Below are positions 15,507 through 22,694 of a stretch of DNA of 54,307 nt, one piece after another; within the stretch, counting starts at the first letter, position 1; every line of letters starts with the position of its first letter. Source of the DNA: JBMNOU01 sp050943215 (GTDB lineage: Bacteria > Bacillota > Clostridia > Christensenellales > SZUA-584); NCBI GenBank assembly GCA_050943215.1, contig JBMNOU010000006.1:1-54307 (forward strand). The letters are read 5' to 3'. The notes under the pieces were generated by a model. The model was not told where the DNA came from and searched no databases. It saw nothing but the letters and a program-made list of their open reading frames with translations. The translations under genes and the position numbers were made by a program.

Positions 15507-16046
15507 ATGTTGAAATTTCCAGATATATTAAGAGATTTAAGAATCTCAAATAACTTAACCCAACAGGAATTAGCGTCGAAGTTAAAGATATCGAAAAGCA
15601 CCGTGAGCATGTATGAAAACGGGAAAAGGGAGCCGGATATCGAAACGTTTGAAATAATTGCCGATTTTTTTAATGTCGATATAAATTATCTAACCGGCAA
15701 TGTACCTGTTATGCCTACATACGATATTAAAAAACGGCGTATTGAATTAGACCTATCAATCGAAGATATGGGAAAGGCTGTGGGAGTAAGCAAATCAACA
15801 ATACAAAGATGGGAAACCGGAGATTTTGCTTCTATGAAACGGGATCAAATACCCTTGCTTGCAAACGTTCTGGAAATCACAGCCGAGGAACTAACAGGCT
15901 GGACAGCACGTCCCCGTACAAAGGATGAGTTAGAAATGCTAAATATATATCTTCGTGCAAAAAAAAGCGATAAAGTCGCCGTCAAGGCTTTAGTAAAAGC
16001 AATCGACAAGCTTTTAAAAATAGACGAACAAGGCGATGCCGATTAG
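15507..16046 (+). CDS. Prophage repressor with two XRE HTH domains
   Basis: The 179-residue protein has a first HTH_3 domain at about residues 5-60 (LTQQELASKLKISKSTVSMY, then NGKREPDIETFE) and a second at about 70-125 (LSIEDMGKAVGVSKSTIQRW). The tail (KKSDKVAVKALVKAIDKLLKI) is a helix that may mediate dimerisation. No S24 peptidase domain is present. ATG 15507 is used because GAGG lies six bases upstream; the longer frame lacks a ribosome site. It is divergent from the Cro-like gene and probably controls the lysogenic state. Confidence 0.75.
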   Translation: MLKFPDILRDLRISNNLTQQELASKLKISKSTVSMYENGKREPDIETFEIIADFFNVDINYLTGNVPVMPTYDIKKRRIELDLSIEDMGKAVGVSKSTIQRWETGDFASMKRDQIPLLANVLEITAEELTGWTARPRTKDELEMLNIYLRAKKSDKVAVKALVKAIDKLLKIDEQGDAD

Positions 16047-16092
16047 CATTAGCATATCTATAAGATGTTATGAAATGTGTTGTGAACTTCAT
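15982..16092 (-). CDS. Possible small ORF antisense to the repressor 3' end (36 aa)
   Basis: A 36-codon frame starts MKFTTHFITSYRYANANRH and is basic, with a Leu-rich end. It has an excellent ribosome site (GAGGAGG, four bases before ATG) and a TATAAT-like box about 45 bases upstream. It overlaps the repressor gene on the other strand. It may be the 5' end of a gene whose body was deleted rather than a working peptide. Confidence 0.3.
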   Translation of the reverse strand: MKFTTHFITSYRYANANRHRLVRLFLKACRLLLLKP

Positions 16093-16158
16093 GGCGCCTC
16101 CTCAAACTATAGAACGTATATTCTCATTATAGATAGTGTATGTACGTTTTTTGGGACA

Positions 16159-16199
16159 ACATGGTTGTATATGGATGATCTATCCATATACAACCATGT
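16159..16199. repeat. Perfect 18-bp inverted repeat
   Basis: Arms 16159-16176 (ACATGGTTGTATATGGAT) and 16182-16199 are perfect reverse complements around the 5-base spacer GATCT. No U-run follows on either strand, so it is not a standard terminator. It is in the non-coding part of the immunity region, between the first repressor and two gene remnants. It could be a strong operator, a recombination or replication site, or a hairpin in an antisense RNA. Confidence 0.9.
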
Positions 16200-16233
16200 C
16201 ATGACAATACATTAATTTCAATTTTAGGTGATA

Positions 16234-16353
16234 TTATGGCAAAATCAAAAAGGTTACCAAGCGGGAGACGGCGCCTTGCGTGATATTGAGTCTTTTTGCG
16301 ATATCCTCTTGGGAAAAGTTCATTAGCGTCCGCTTTCTTTTAATAGCCGTCAT
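16234..16353 (-). pseudogene. XRE-type HTH regulator, N-terminal remnant
   Basis: The frame of 39 codons starts MTAIKRKRTLMNFSQEDIAK and continues RLNITQGAVSR, the first three helices of an HTH_3 domain. It then runs into unrelated codons where the sequence switches to the integrase remnant on the other strand. AAAGGAG lies six bases before ATG. The missing fourth helix and C terminus show a deletion, with the breakpoint inside GCGGGAGA. Confidence 0.55.
16236..16283 (+). pseudogene. Integrase N-terminal remnant
   Basis: The frame MAKSKRLPSG followed by five unrelated codons and a stop has a good ribosome site (AGGTG, five bases upstream). The ten residues match the start of phage integrases, compare MPKAKMLPSG of the intact integrase at 17569. 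Codons differ from the intact gene, so this is not a recent duplicate but the 5' end of another integrase, cut near 16262-16268. Confidence 0.5.
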
Positions 16354-16456
16354 CGTACTGCTCCTTTGCGTATCGCATTTATTAATGGTGTTGCTATTAA
16401 TTTACCACATGTATCCGTACACGTCAATAGCATTTCTATTAATCTATAAATATTTA

Positions 16457-16485
16457 TTGCATATTATTAGCCAAACTATTATTAT
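16457..16485 (+). promoter_or_regulatory. Promoter of the LexA-like repressor
   Basis: TTGCAT (16457-16462) and TATTAT (16480-16485), 17 bases apart, lie just upstream of AGAGG and ATG 16503. The short leader (about 10 bases) fits a repressor transcript. Confidence 0.55.
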
Positions 16486-16502
16486 GGATATAAGAGGTAA
16501 CT

Positions 16503-17111
16503 ATGAATAGAATTAGGGAACTAAGAATTTACAATGGTTTATCGCAGGACGCCCTTGCGAAAATATTAAATGTGCATCAAACGGCCGTGAGCCAATGGGA
16601 AAAAGGCCGCACAACGCCGGATATCGAAGTGCTGCCAAAGATAGCTCAGCATTTTAATGTGAGTGTTGACTATTTGCTTGGAATAGAAACTTCTAATAGT
16701 ACTCATTTAAACAAAGGAGTTAAAATACCCGTCCTAGGTCATATTGCTGCTGGCATCCCGATCGATGCTATTGAGGATATTCTTAACTATGAGGAAATCT
16801 CTGCCGAGTGGACAAAAGGCGGATCCGAGTTTTTTGGATTCAAGGTAAAAGGCTCCAGCATGGAGCCTCGCATCCAAGAGGGCGATGTTGTCATTGTGCG
16901 CAAGCAGCCGGACGTGGAAAGTGGAGATATTGCAGCCGTAATTATTAACGGTGAAAATGCAACGGTTAAAAAAGTAATAAAGCATGATGATGCCTTGTTC
17001 CTAGTTTCGATCAATCCGGCTTATACGCCGATGTACTATACAGCAAAGGAAATTAAATCGTTACCGGTGCAGATCCTCGGCAAAGTTGTGGAGCTGAGGG
17101 GGAAGTTTTAA
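16503..17111 (+). CDS. CI/LexA-type repressor with S24 autopeptidase domain
   Basis: The 202-residue protein has an N-terminal HTH_3 domain (LSQDALAKILNVHQTAVSQW, about 13-32) and a C-terminal S24 peptidase domain (about 75-200). The cleavage region includes the LGHIAAGIP segment, the catalytic Ser is in KGSSMEP and the Lys in ATVKKV. RecA-stimulated self-cleavage would induce the prophage after DNA damage. It is unusual to find this besides a separate two-HTH repressor. It is followed by a membrane protein and the integrase on the same strand. Confidence 0.88.
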   Translation: MNRIRELRIYNGLSQDALAKILNVHQTAVSQWEKGRTTPDIEVLPKIAQHFNVSVDYLLGIETSNSTHLNKGVKIPVLGHIAAGIPIDAIEDILNYEEISAEWTKGGSEFFGFKVKGSSMEPRIQEGDVVIVRKQPDVESGDIAAVIINGENATVKKVIKHDDALFLVSINPAYTPMYYTAKEIKSLPVQILGKVVELRGKF

Positions 17112-17134
17112 ACATAAAAAGGGGGAATGGCTTT

Positions 17135-17560
17135 ATGGAAGAGAAAATCATTGACAGGGCTAACCCGTCTCTTGTTTTTATTTCTGTTTTTGTCGGGATG
17201 ATCATTTTTGCTGTCACGTATATTTTGGTGTTTTTGTTGTCCTCTTTGATAGCATATCTTGTAATCCAAGTGGGAATACTACGCTTTCTATTAAGCTTTA
17301 TTACTGGCGGATATGTAGACTATCCGATTTGCTTAATAAGCGCCATTTTATCATATGCTCTTATAGTTTTCTTGCTAGAAAAAATTAATAATGGTGACCC
17401 AAGATCGGAAAAGATGTCGCTTCGTATCTTAGGAATAGCAATCGTTTTGATTCATGTTGTCTTTTTAGTTTTAAATATTATTTATGGTAATTTTATAGGA
17501 TCAAACATCGCACAATTAATTGTTGGACTGGTTTTAATATACAAGTCCACAAAACTCTAG
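17135..17560 (+). CDS. Prophage membrane protein (141 aa)
   Basis: The 141-residue product has four predicted membrane spans (about 14-38, 40-56, 64-82 and 98-137 as two close helices) with short loops. No family is recognised. It sits between repressor and integrase, a place where lysogenic-conversion or superinfection-exclusion genes are common. GGGGG precedes ATG by nine bases. Confidence 0.55.
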   Translation: MEEKIIDRANPSLVFISVFVGMIIFAVTYILVFLLSSLIAYLVIQVGILRFLLSFITGGYVDYPICLISAILSYALIVFLLEKINNGDPRSEKMSLRILGIAIVLIHVVFLVLNIIYGNFIGSNIAQLIVGLVLIYKSTKL

Positions 17561-17568
17561 GATCGACT

Positions 17569-18627
17569 ATGCCTAAAGCAAAAATGCTCCCGTCCGGAAA
17601 CTGGCGTGTCCAAGTGTTTATCGGGTATAAAATCAACGATTCCGGAAAAAAAACAAAATGCTATAAGTCCTTCACTCATCCGTCTAAAACAGAGGCCGAG
17701 TATCTTGCCGTGCAATACAAACGAGAGAATGACGATATTGCAACCGTATATGATATCACCGTCCGAGAAGCTATGAATAATTACGTGAAATCCAGAACAA
17801 ACATCCTGTCTCCGACTACAATTCAAGGTTATGAGCAGATCATCCGGAACCATATGAAAAATATTATGGATATCAAGATCAACAAGCTCACACAGCAGCA
17901 AATCCAGCAGGCTATTAATGCAGACGCCAAAAATTTATCCGCTAAAACAATAAAAAACGCTCACGGCCTGTTGTCCGCCGTGCTCAAGCTATATCGGCCA
18001 AACTTGAGACTGACAACGTCGATGCCAAAAGAAAAAAAGAAGCTCAAGGAACTGCCGTCTCCGCAGAAATTGTTTGACGCTGTAAAAGGAACCAAGATTG
18101 AACTTCCTGTTCTGCTGGCCATGTGGCTGTCTTTTTCTATGTCTGAAATCCGAGGAATAAAAAAGAGCGATATAAAAGATGGCGTATTAACACTTAACAG
18201 ATCGATCGTTGATATTAAAGGAAAACCGATTGAGAAAAATGAAATGAAAGAGTATGAACGCACTCGCAAGCTCGAGATCCCGCCGTACATTATGAGCCTA
18301 ATAGAGAAATGCGAAGGGGAATATATCACAACACTGACAGGACAAGCAATTTACAAGCGCTGGACGCGCTTGCTTAAAAAAAACGGCATACCTCATATCA
18401 CATTTCACGACTTGCGCCATGTCAACGCATCCGTCATGCACCTGCTCGACATACCGGATAAGTATGCTATGGAACGCGGCGGATGGAAAACAGACAAAAC
18501 GATGAAGGCTGTTTATCAAAATGTTTTCTCTGACGAACGGATAAATGTTGATAAAAAAATAAACGAATATTTTGAAGGTTTTATACAAAATGAAGATACC
18601 GTATCACACGAAATATCACACGAATAA
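17569..18627 (+). CDS. int: Tyrosine-recombinase integrase
   Basis: The 352-residue protein has an N-terminal arm-binding domain starting MPKAKMLPSGNWRVQVF, a SAM-like core-binding domain (about 62-165) and a catalytic domain with R195 (MSEIRG), H280 and R283 (HDLRH), W306 (GGW, in place of the second His) and nucleophile Y316 (VYQNVF). All catalytic residues are present, so it may still be active. It ends 28 bases from the tmRNA CCA, showing that ssrA is the attachment site. Confidence 0.93.
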   Translation: MPKAKMLPSGNWRVQVFIGYKINDSGKKTKCYKSFTHPSKTEAEYLAVQYKRENDDIATVYDITVREAMNNYVKSRTNILSPTTIQGYEQIIRNHMKNIMDIKINKLTQQQIQQAINADAKNLSAKTIKNAHGLLSAVLKLYRPNLRLTTSMPKEKKKLKELPSPQKLFDAVKGTKIELPVLLAMWLSFSMSEIRGIKKSDIKDGVLTLNRSIVDIKGKPIEKNEMKEYERTRKLEIPPYIMSLIEKCEGEYITTLTGQAIYKRWTRLLKKNGIPHITFHDLRHVNASVMHLLDIPDKYAMERGGWKTDKTMKAVYQNVFSDERINVDKKINEYFEGFIQNEDTVSHEISHE

Positions 18628-18630
18628 AAA

Positions 18631-18655
18631 ATGTGCCCTATTATAGGCACATTTT
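18631..18655. terminator. Bidirectional terminator between int and ssrA
   Basis: ATGTGCC and GGCACAT form a 7-bp stem with an 8-base loop. TTTTT follows on the plus strand and TTTTTT on the minus strand, so it can end both the integrase transcript and tmRNA. Confidence 0.85.
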
Positions 18656-19014
18656 TGGTGGAGGCGAGGGGAGTCGAACCCCTGTCCGAAAATCCCAGTT
18701 TTGGATCTTCTCCGGGTGCAGCACAGGTATTGAGATTTCCCGTTTGGCACGCCCCATGTGCAGGCTATGCCGCGCAGTAGCTTTATAACCCCTTCCTTTG
18801 CTCAAAGCTTTGCAAAGGCGGTTCCCCTAAAAAATGATGCCTTGGCCCGGTGCTTAGGGAGACACCGGCAAGACATTACACTGCCTTAAGCAGCGTAAGC
18901 TAGTTCAGTTTTATCTGCAACTAAATTTAAGTTCCGGCTTTTTTACGCAGCTTCCGGGACTGCGACCCGCTTATCCAATTCCGGCAACCCCCGTCGAAAG
19001 CCATATACGCCCCC
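18656..19014 (-). ncRNA. ssrA: Transfer-messenger RNA
   Basis: The 359-nt RNA starts GGGGGCG and ends CGCCTCCACCA, which pair as the tRNA-like acceptor stem. The T arm reads GGGGTTCGACTCCCC, quoted from the 3' end. The tag frame follows TTAGTT: codons for ADKTELAYAA then TAA, ending in the AA that proteases recognise. tmRNA rescues stalled ribosomes with SmpB, encoded next door. The 3' 20-30 bases are the prophage attachment site and remain functional. Confidence 0.95.
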
Positions 19015-19031
19015 ATGACCACCCCGGTGAA

Positions 19032-19061
19032 ATTATCCAAGTAACGTCACCGGTAATCCAA
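19032..19061 (-). promoter_or_regulatory. Possible promoter of ssrA
   Basis: On the minus strand TTGGAT (19056-19061) and GATAAT (19032-19037) are 18 bases apart, ahead of the tmRNA 5' end. The match is modest; read-through from smpB is also possible. Confidence 0.35.
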
Positions 19062-19063
19062 GG

Positions 19064-19522
19064 TTACCTCGCCATCTTTGTGGCTATCTCTTTTTTCCTC
19101 TGTGCGTCACGTTCCATAATATCTTGACGCTTATCATATAGTTTTTTGCCCCTTGCGGCCCCGATCTCTATTTTAACTATTCCCCTTTTTAAGTATACCG
19201 CGAGAGGCACCAACGTAAACCCTTTTTGAGCAACAAACGACATCAGTTTTATGATTTCCCTCTTATGCAGTAGCAGTTTTCTAACCCTCAACGGATCCTG
19301 ACTCCATACGCTGCCTTTCTCATAGGGACTGATGTGCATATTATGAATAAAAGCTTCGTTATCTTTTATCCGCACAAAAGCGTCTTTTATGTTGGCTTTT
19401 CCACTCCTGATCGATTTTACTTCACTACCCACAAGTACGATGCCGGCTTCATAAGTATCCTCTATAAAATATTCATGCCGGGCTTTTTTGTTTCTTATTA
19501 ATATTTTTACCGTTTCACTCAC
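19064..19522 (-). CDS. smpB: SsrA-binding protein SmpB
   Basis: The 152-residue protein has the SmpB beta-barrel core: NKKARHEYFIEDTYEAGIVL, GSEVKSIRSGKANIKDAFV, and the C-terminal basic tail with GKKLYDKRQ, which enters the mRNA channel. It binds the tRNA-like domain of tmRNA and carries it to stalled ribosomes. A GTG start with GGGAG eight bases upstream is used. It lies directly upstream of ssrA and 27 bases after rnr, the classical Firmicute order. Confidence 0.97.
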   Translation of the reverse strand: MSETVKILIRNKKARHEYFIEDTYEAGIVLVGSEVKSIRSGKANIKDAFVRIKDNEAFIHNMHISPYEKGSVWSQDPLRVRKLLLHKREIIKLMSFVAQKGFTLVPLAVYLKRGIVKIEIGAARGKKLYDKRQDIMERDAQRKKEIATKMAR

Positions 19523-19548
19523 AATACATACTCCCGGACATGATTATT

Positions 19549-21621
19549 CTATGCCGGCTCAAATTCAATGCGCGGTGGGTAAACGCTGACACCGGCTACG
19601 CGCACCCGAACCTCATCACCAAGGCTTATCTTACGCCCTTTGCGTTCTCCGATTACACAATATAATTTTTCATCGCATATATAGTAATCGTCCTGTAGGG
19701 ATGATAATGGTAGCACACCCTCAACCGTGTTGTCAAGCTCAACAAATATAACACTTTTTAAAACGCCGCTGACAATTCCATCGTATTCTTTGCCCTCTTT
19801 TCCAAGCATATATTCTGCTTTTTTCATGTCATCTACCATGCGTTCCGCATCCATCGCGGCTCTTTCCCTAATGCTGGATTGCCGCGCTATCTCATCAACT
19901 TTTTCCTCAAGCATATTTAAATGCTTAAGCGTAAGCCGTCCACCCAGATCAGCTTTTATAATTCGGTGCACGACAAGATCTGGATACCGTCTGATTGGCG
20001 AAGTAAAATGGCAATAATATTGAAAACTTAAGCCGAAATGCCCCTTGCATTCTGGAGAATACTCCGCTTTTTTTAGCGATCTTAACATGATCTGACTTAC
20101 GATGTTTTCGTGCGGAGTATCTTTTATTTCTTTCAATATGTTTTGCAGTACTTTTGGATGTATATGGCTAACCTTGCCCTTTATCTTTCCAAAGTTCGCA
20201 TAAAACACCGCAAACGCTTTTATTTTTTCATCGTCCGGCTGATCATGCACCCGGTAGATAAACGGTATCTCCCGCCAAAAATATTCTTCTGCTACAGTCA
20301 TGTTGGCTACCAGCATAAACTCCTCAATCAGCTTTTCTGCTTCGCCCCTATCTTTTGGCCTGACATCAATGACCCGGCCATGCTCATCAAATTTAAACGC
20401 CGTTTCTTCCAGTTCAAAATCGATACTGCCTTTTTCCTTACGTATTCCTCTAAGCAGTTTTGCTAGATTTTTCATTTCCATCAATTCTGCCAAGATATCG
20501 CTATACTTTTCTAACAGCTGCCTGTCTTTGCCATCAAAAATCGCGTTGACATCCGTATAGGTCATCCTATGCCTTGATTGAATCACACTCTTTACCAATC
20601 TGGAATTCTGAACTTTGCCATATTCGTCTATGGTCAAAATACAGGATAGTGCAAGCCTCTCTTCCCCTTTAGCCAGCGAACATATCCCGTTTGATAAAGA
20701 CTTAGGCAGCATAGGGATCACCATATCGGCAAGATAAATACTAGTGCCCCGCTTGAATGCCTCTTTGTCAAGTGCCGAGTCTTCCTTTACATAATGTGAT
20801 ACATCGGCAATATGAACGCCCAGCTCATAACCGCTTTCAAGTTTTTTAATGGACACTGCATCATCTAGGTCCTTCGCATCCTCCCCGTCTATTGTAAATA
20901 TCTTTTCGTTCCGAAAATCTTCTCTGTTTTTGAAAACGATCTTTGTCTGCGATACAACAGCAGCCTCTTTTTCGGCATCATCCGGGAATGCTTCGGGCAG
21001 ATGTAACCGTTTAATCAAACTCTTTACTTCAACATCGCTGATACCGGCAATCCCCAAGATCTCGGTAACGGTTCCCTCTGCGCAATTTTGTCCTTCCGCA
21101 CGTTTTTTCAAAGCAACGATTACTTTTTGCCCATCTTTTGCTCCACCAGCGCATTCCCGGGGAATAAATATGTCGTCAAGCCGTTCATCGTCGGGTATGA
21201 CAAATCTCGCCTTCATTGTACCGATAATCATCTTCTGATCGTTCTCTAAGATACGAACCACTTCGCCTTCCCTTTTTCTGTCGCTTTCTGCGGAAGATAA
21301 CAGCCGGACAACGACTAGGTCCTGATGCATCGCACCTTTCTTTTTATCCGCCGGAATAAAGATATCTCCGTCTTCGTCCGGTAAAAAGGCAAAGCCCTGA
21401 CGCTTGACGTCCAGTCTACCTGTATAAAAGCCATATTTTCCAGGCAAATACAGCTTTCCTTTTTTTGAAGTAAGTATTTTCCCTTGATTTACAAGCTCTT
21501 TTACGGCATTTCGCATCTCGATCGCGTTTTCAGCCAGTTTCATTTCGTCAATTAAATCGTTGTAATCAATTTTTTTATTATAAAATGACAGCGCCTTTAA
21601 TATGGTATCCTTTAAATCCAT
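19549..21621 (-). CDS. rnr: Ribonuclease R
   Basis: The 690-residue protein has an N-terminal winged helix (about 1-65), cold-shock domains with GFAFLPDEDGDIFIP, the RNB domain with FTIDGEDAKDLDDAVSI carrying the catalytic Asp cluster and the later HYCHFTSPIRRYPD-type motif (here YCHFTSPIRRYPDLVVHR), and a C-terminal S1 domain. It degrades structured RNA 3' to 5' and takes part in trans-translation mRNA decay with tmRNA and SmpB. It is slightly shorter than Bacillus RNase R and lacks a long basic tail. Confidence 0.96.
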   Translation of the reverse strand: MDLKDTILKALSFYNKKIDYNDLIDEMKLAENAIEMRNAVKELVNQGKILTSKKGKLYLPGKYGFYTGRLDVKRQGFAFLPDEDGDIFIPADKKKGAMHQDLVVVRLLSSAESDRKREGEVVRILENDQKMIIGTMKARFVIPDDERLDDIFIPRECAGGAKDGQKVIVALKKRAEGQNCAEGTVTEILGIAGISDVEVKSLIKRLHLPEAFPDDAEKEAAVVSQTKIVFKNREDFRNEKIFTIDGEDAKDLDDAVSIKKLESGYELGVHIADVSHYVKEDSALDKEAFKRGTSIYLADMVIPMLPKSLSNGICSLAKGEERLALSCILTIDEYGKVQNSRLVKSVIQSRHRMTYTDVNAIFDGKDRQLLEKYSDILAELMEMKNLAKLLRGIRKEKGSIDFELEETAFKFDEHGRVIDVRPKDRGEAEKLIEEFMLVANMTVAEEYFWREIPFIYRVHDQPDDEKIKAFAVFYANFGKIKGKVSHIHPKVLQNILKEIKDTPHENIVSQIMLRSLKKAEYSPECKGHFGLSFQYYCHFTSPIRRYPDLVVHRIIKADLGGRLTLKHLNMLEEKVDEIARQSSIRERAAMDAERMVDDMKKAEYMLGKEGKEYDGIVSGVLKSVIFVELDNTVEGVLPLSSLQDDYYICDEKLYCVIGERKGRKISLGDEVRVRVAGVSVYPPRIEFEPA

Positions 21622-21666
21622 TGCATCTCCTGATTCCGCCCCAAAAACTCCGGAGCACTATTCCGG

Positions 21667-21708
21667 AAAAAAATAACGCCTTCCCCTTAAAAAATCTGGA
21701 AAGGCGTA
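21667..21708 (-). terminator. Intrinsic terminator after secG
   Basis: On the minus strand ACGCCTTTCC pairs with GGAAGGCGT (one mismatch region) and TTATTTTTTT follows. It separates secG from rnr, so rnr-smpB may have their own promoter or depend on read-through. Confidence 0.75.
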
Positions 21709-21767
21709 ACAGCGCTTCTTTACTTTGCAGCTTTCTAACTAATCTGCAGCCGATGTGCTATCCGCAT

Positions 21768-22148
21768 TTACCGGCCTATATCAGTATCCGTCTGGACCGC
21801 GGCAGTTATATCCACATTAGCCGTGCTATCCGGAACCTGCAAAGGCTCTGGTGTTGCTGATGCTTCAACTGCGGGCGTCGTGGGCTCTGTACCACTCGGC
21901 ATTATATAGACCTGAATAAAAACAAGCGCAACCGCCAATACCATGATACCAACAGCAGAAACCTTAGTCAGCTTTTTTAACGTACCCTCGTAGCCTTTCG
22001 CTTTACTTTTTCCAAGAAAAGATTCCGCTCCCCCGGCAATGTCTCCCGAAAGCCCGGCACTCTTGCCCGATTGCAGCAATACAACAGCCACCATAAACAG
22101 AGAAAATAAGCAAAGCAAAATTTCAATGACAAGTACTAAAGCGTCCAT
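21768..22148 (-). CDS. secG: Preprotein translocase subunit SecG
   Basis: The 126-residue protein has two membrane spans (about 2-24 and 56-78) joined by the conserved loop LQSGKSAGLSGDIAGGAESF. SecG assists SecYE in export. The C-terminal tail beyond residue 80 is Thr/Pro/Ala-rich, an extension not found in Bacillus SecG (about 76 residues). ATG 22148 follows AGGAGG by four bases; the longer frame is not used. It lies upstream of rnr, as in most Firmicutes. Confidence 0.92.
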   Translation of the reverse strand: MDALVLVIEILLCLFSLFMVAVVLLQSGKSAGLSGDIAGGAESFLGKSKAKGYEGTLKKLTKVSAVGIMVLAVALVFIQVYIMPSGTEPTTPAVEASATPEPLQVPDSTANVDITAAVQTDTDIGR

Positions 22149-22301
22149 ATGACCTCCTAAAAACCTACAGCAGAGGTATTTTAACATGTGATGCAGTAAA
22201 AAGCAAGAAAAATATCTGGACCAACCTTTTAAAAAATAATGATGCCGCTGTGCTTATTTAACAAAGGTAAAAATTATTTATCTTAAAACAAAATCGGATA
22301 G

Positions 22302-22577
22302 CTATGCAAGAATGAGTTTCAAAACGAATAGCAGTATGATGCCCGGTATCCCAAAATATCCCGCTACCACCGTGCTTAAAGGGTTTATCGCAATTGTCAC
22401 AGAAAATAAACCGCCGATAAAGTTGATGAGCAAAAGAATTATACCGCCAAGAAATCCGCTGAGTACAAGTTTCAATATGATCTTTAAGGGGGCGAGAAGA
22501 AACCAGCCTGTGAAGTATAACAATACGAGACCGAGCGCGAAGAATAGTATTACCTGGAAGTCTATCCCCAGCCCCAT
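22302..22577 (-). CDS. bofA: BofA-like inhibitor of pro-sigma-K processing
   Basis: The 91-residue membrane protein has two to three spans and the motif LLINFIGGLFSVTIAINPLSTVVAG followed by GYFGIPGIILLF (only the key pieces NFIGG, INPLS and GIPG are diagnostic). BofA holds the SpoIVFB protease inactive in the outer forespore membrane until engulfment checkpoints are passed. The gene stands in a minus-strand group and confirms sporulation capacity. Confidence 0.8.
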   Translation of the reverse strand: MGLGIDFQVILFFALGLVLLYFTGWFLLAPLKIILKLVLSGFLGGIILLLINFIGGLFSVTIAINPLSTVVAGYFGIPGIILLFVLKLILA

Positions 22578-22694
22578 ACAAACGCCCCCTAAAACACCAC
22601 CCCAAAAAGCCCTGACCCTTCGGGGAGCCCTTTAAAAAAACAGCACAGTATTAATAAATACTATGCCTGAAAACTTTATTCTATAACCATTGTG

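Larger units (their letters stand above)
5540..18655. mobile_element. Defective prophage integrated at the 3' end of ssrA
   Basis: The region holds a phage integrase, repressors, Cro-like regulators, a RecT/DUF1351 recombination module, SSB, nuclease, replication initiator, DnaC-like loader and a small terminase, in the usual order of a temperate siphophage left arm. The integrase ends 28 bases from the CCA end of tmRNA, the standard attachment target. Large terminase, portal, head, tail and lysis genes are absent, and no second copy of the tmRNA 3' sequence is seen at the left edge. The element therefore cannot make particles by itself and probably cannot excise. Confidence 0.85.
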
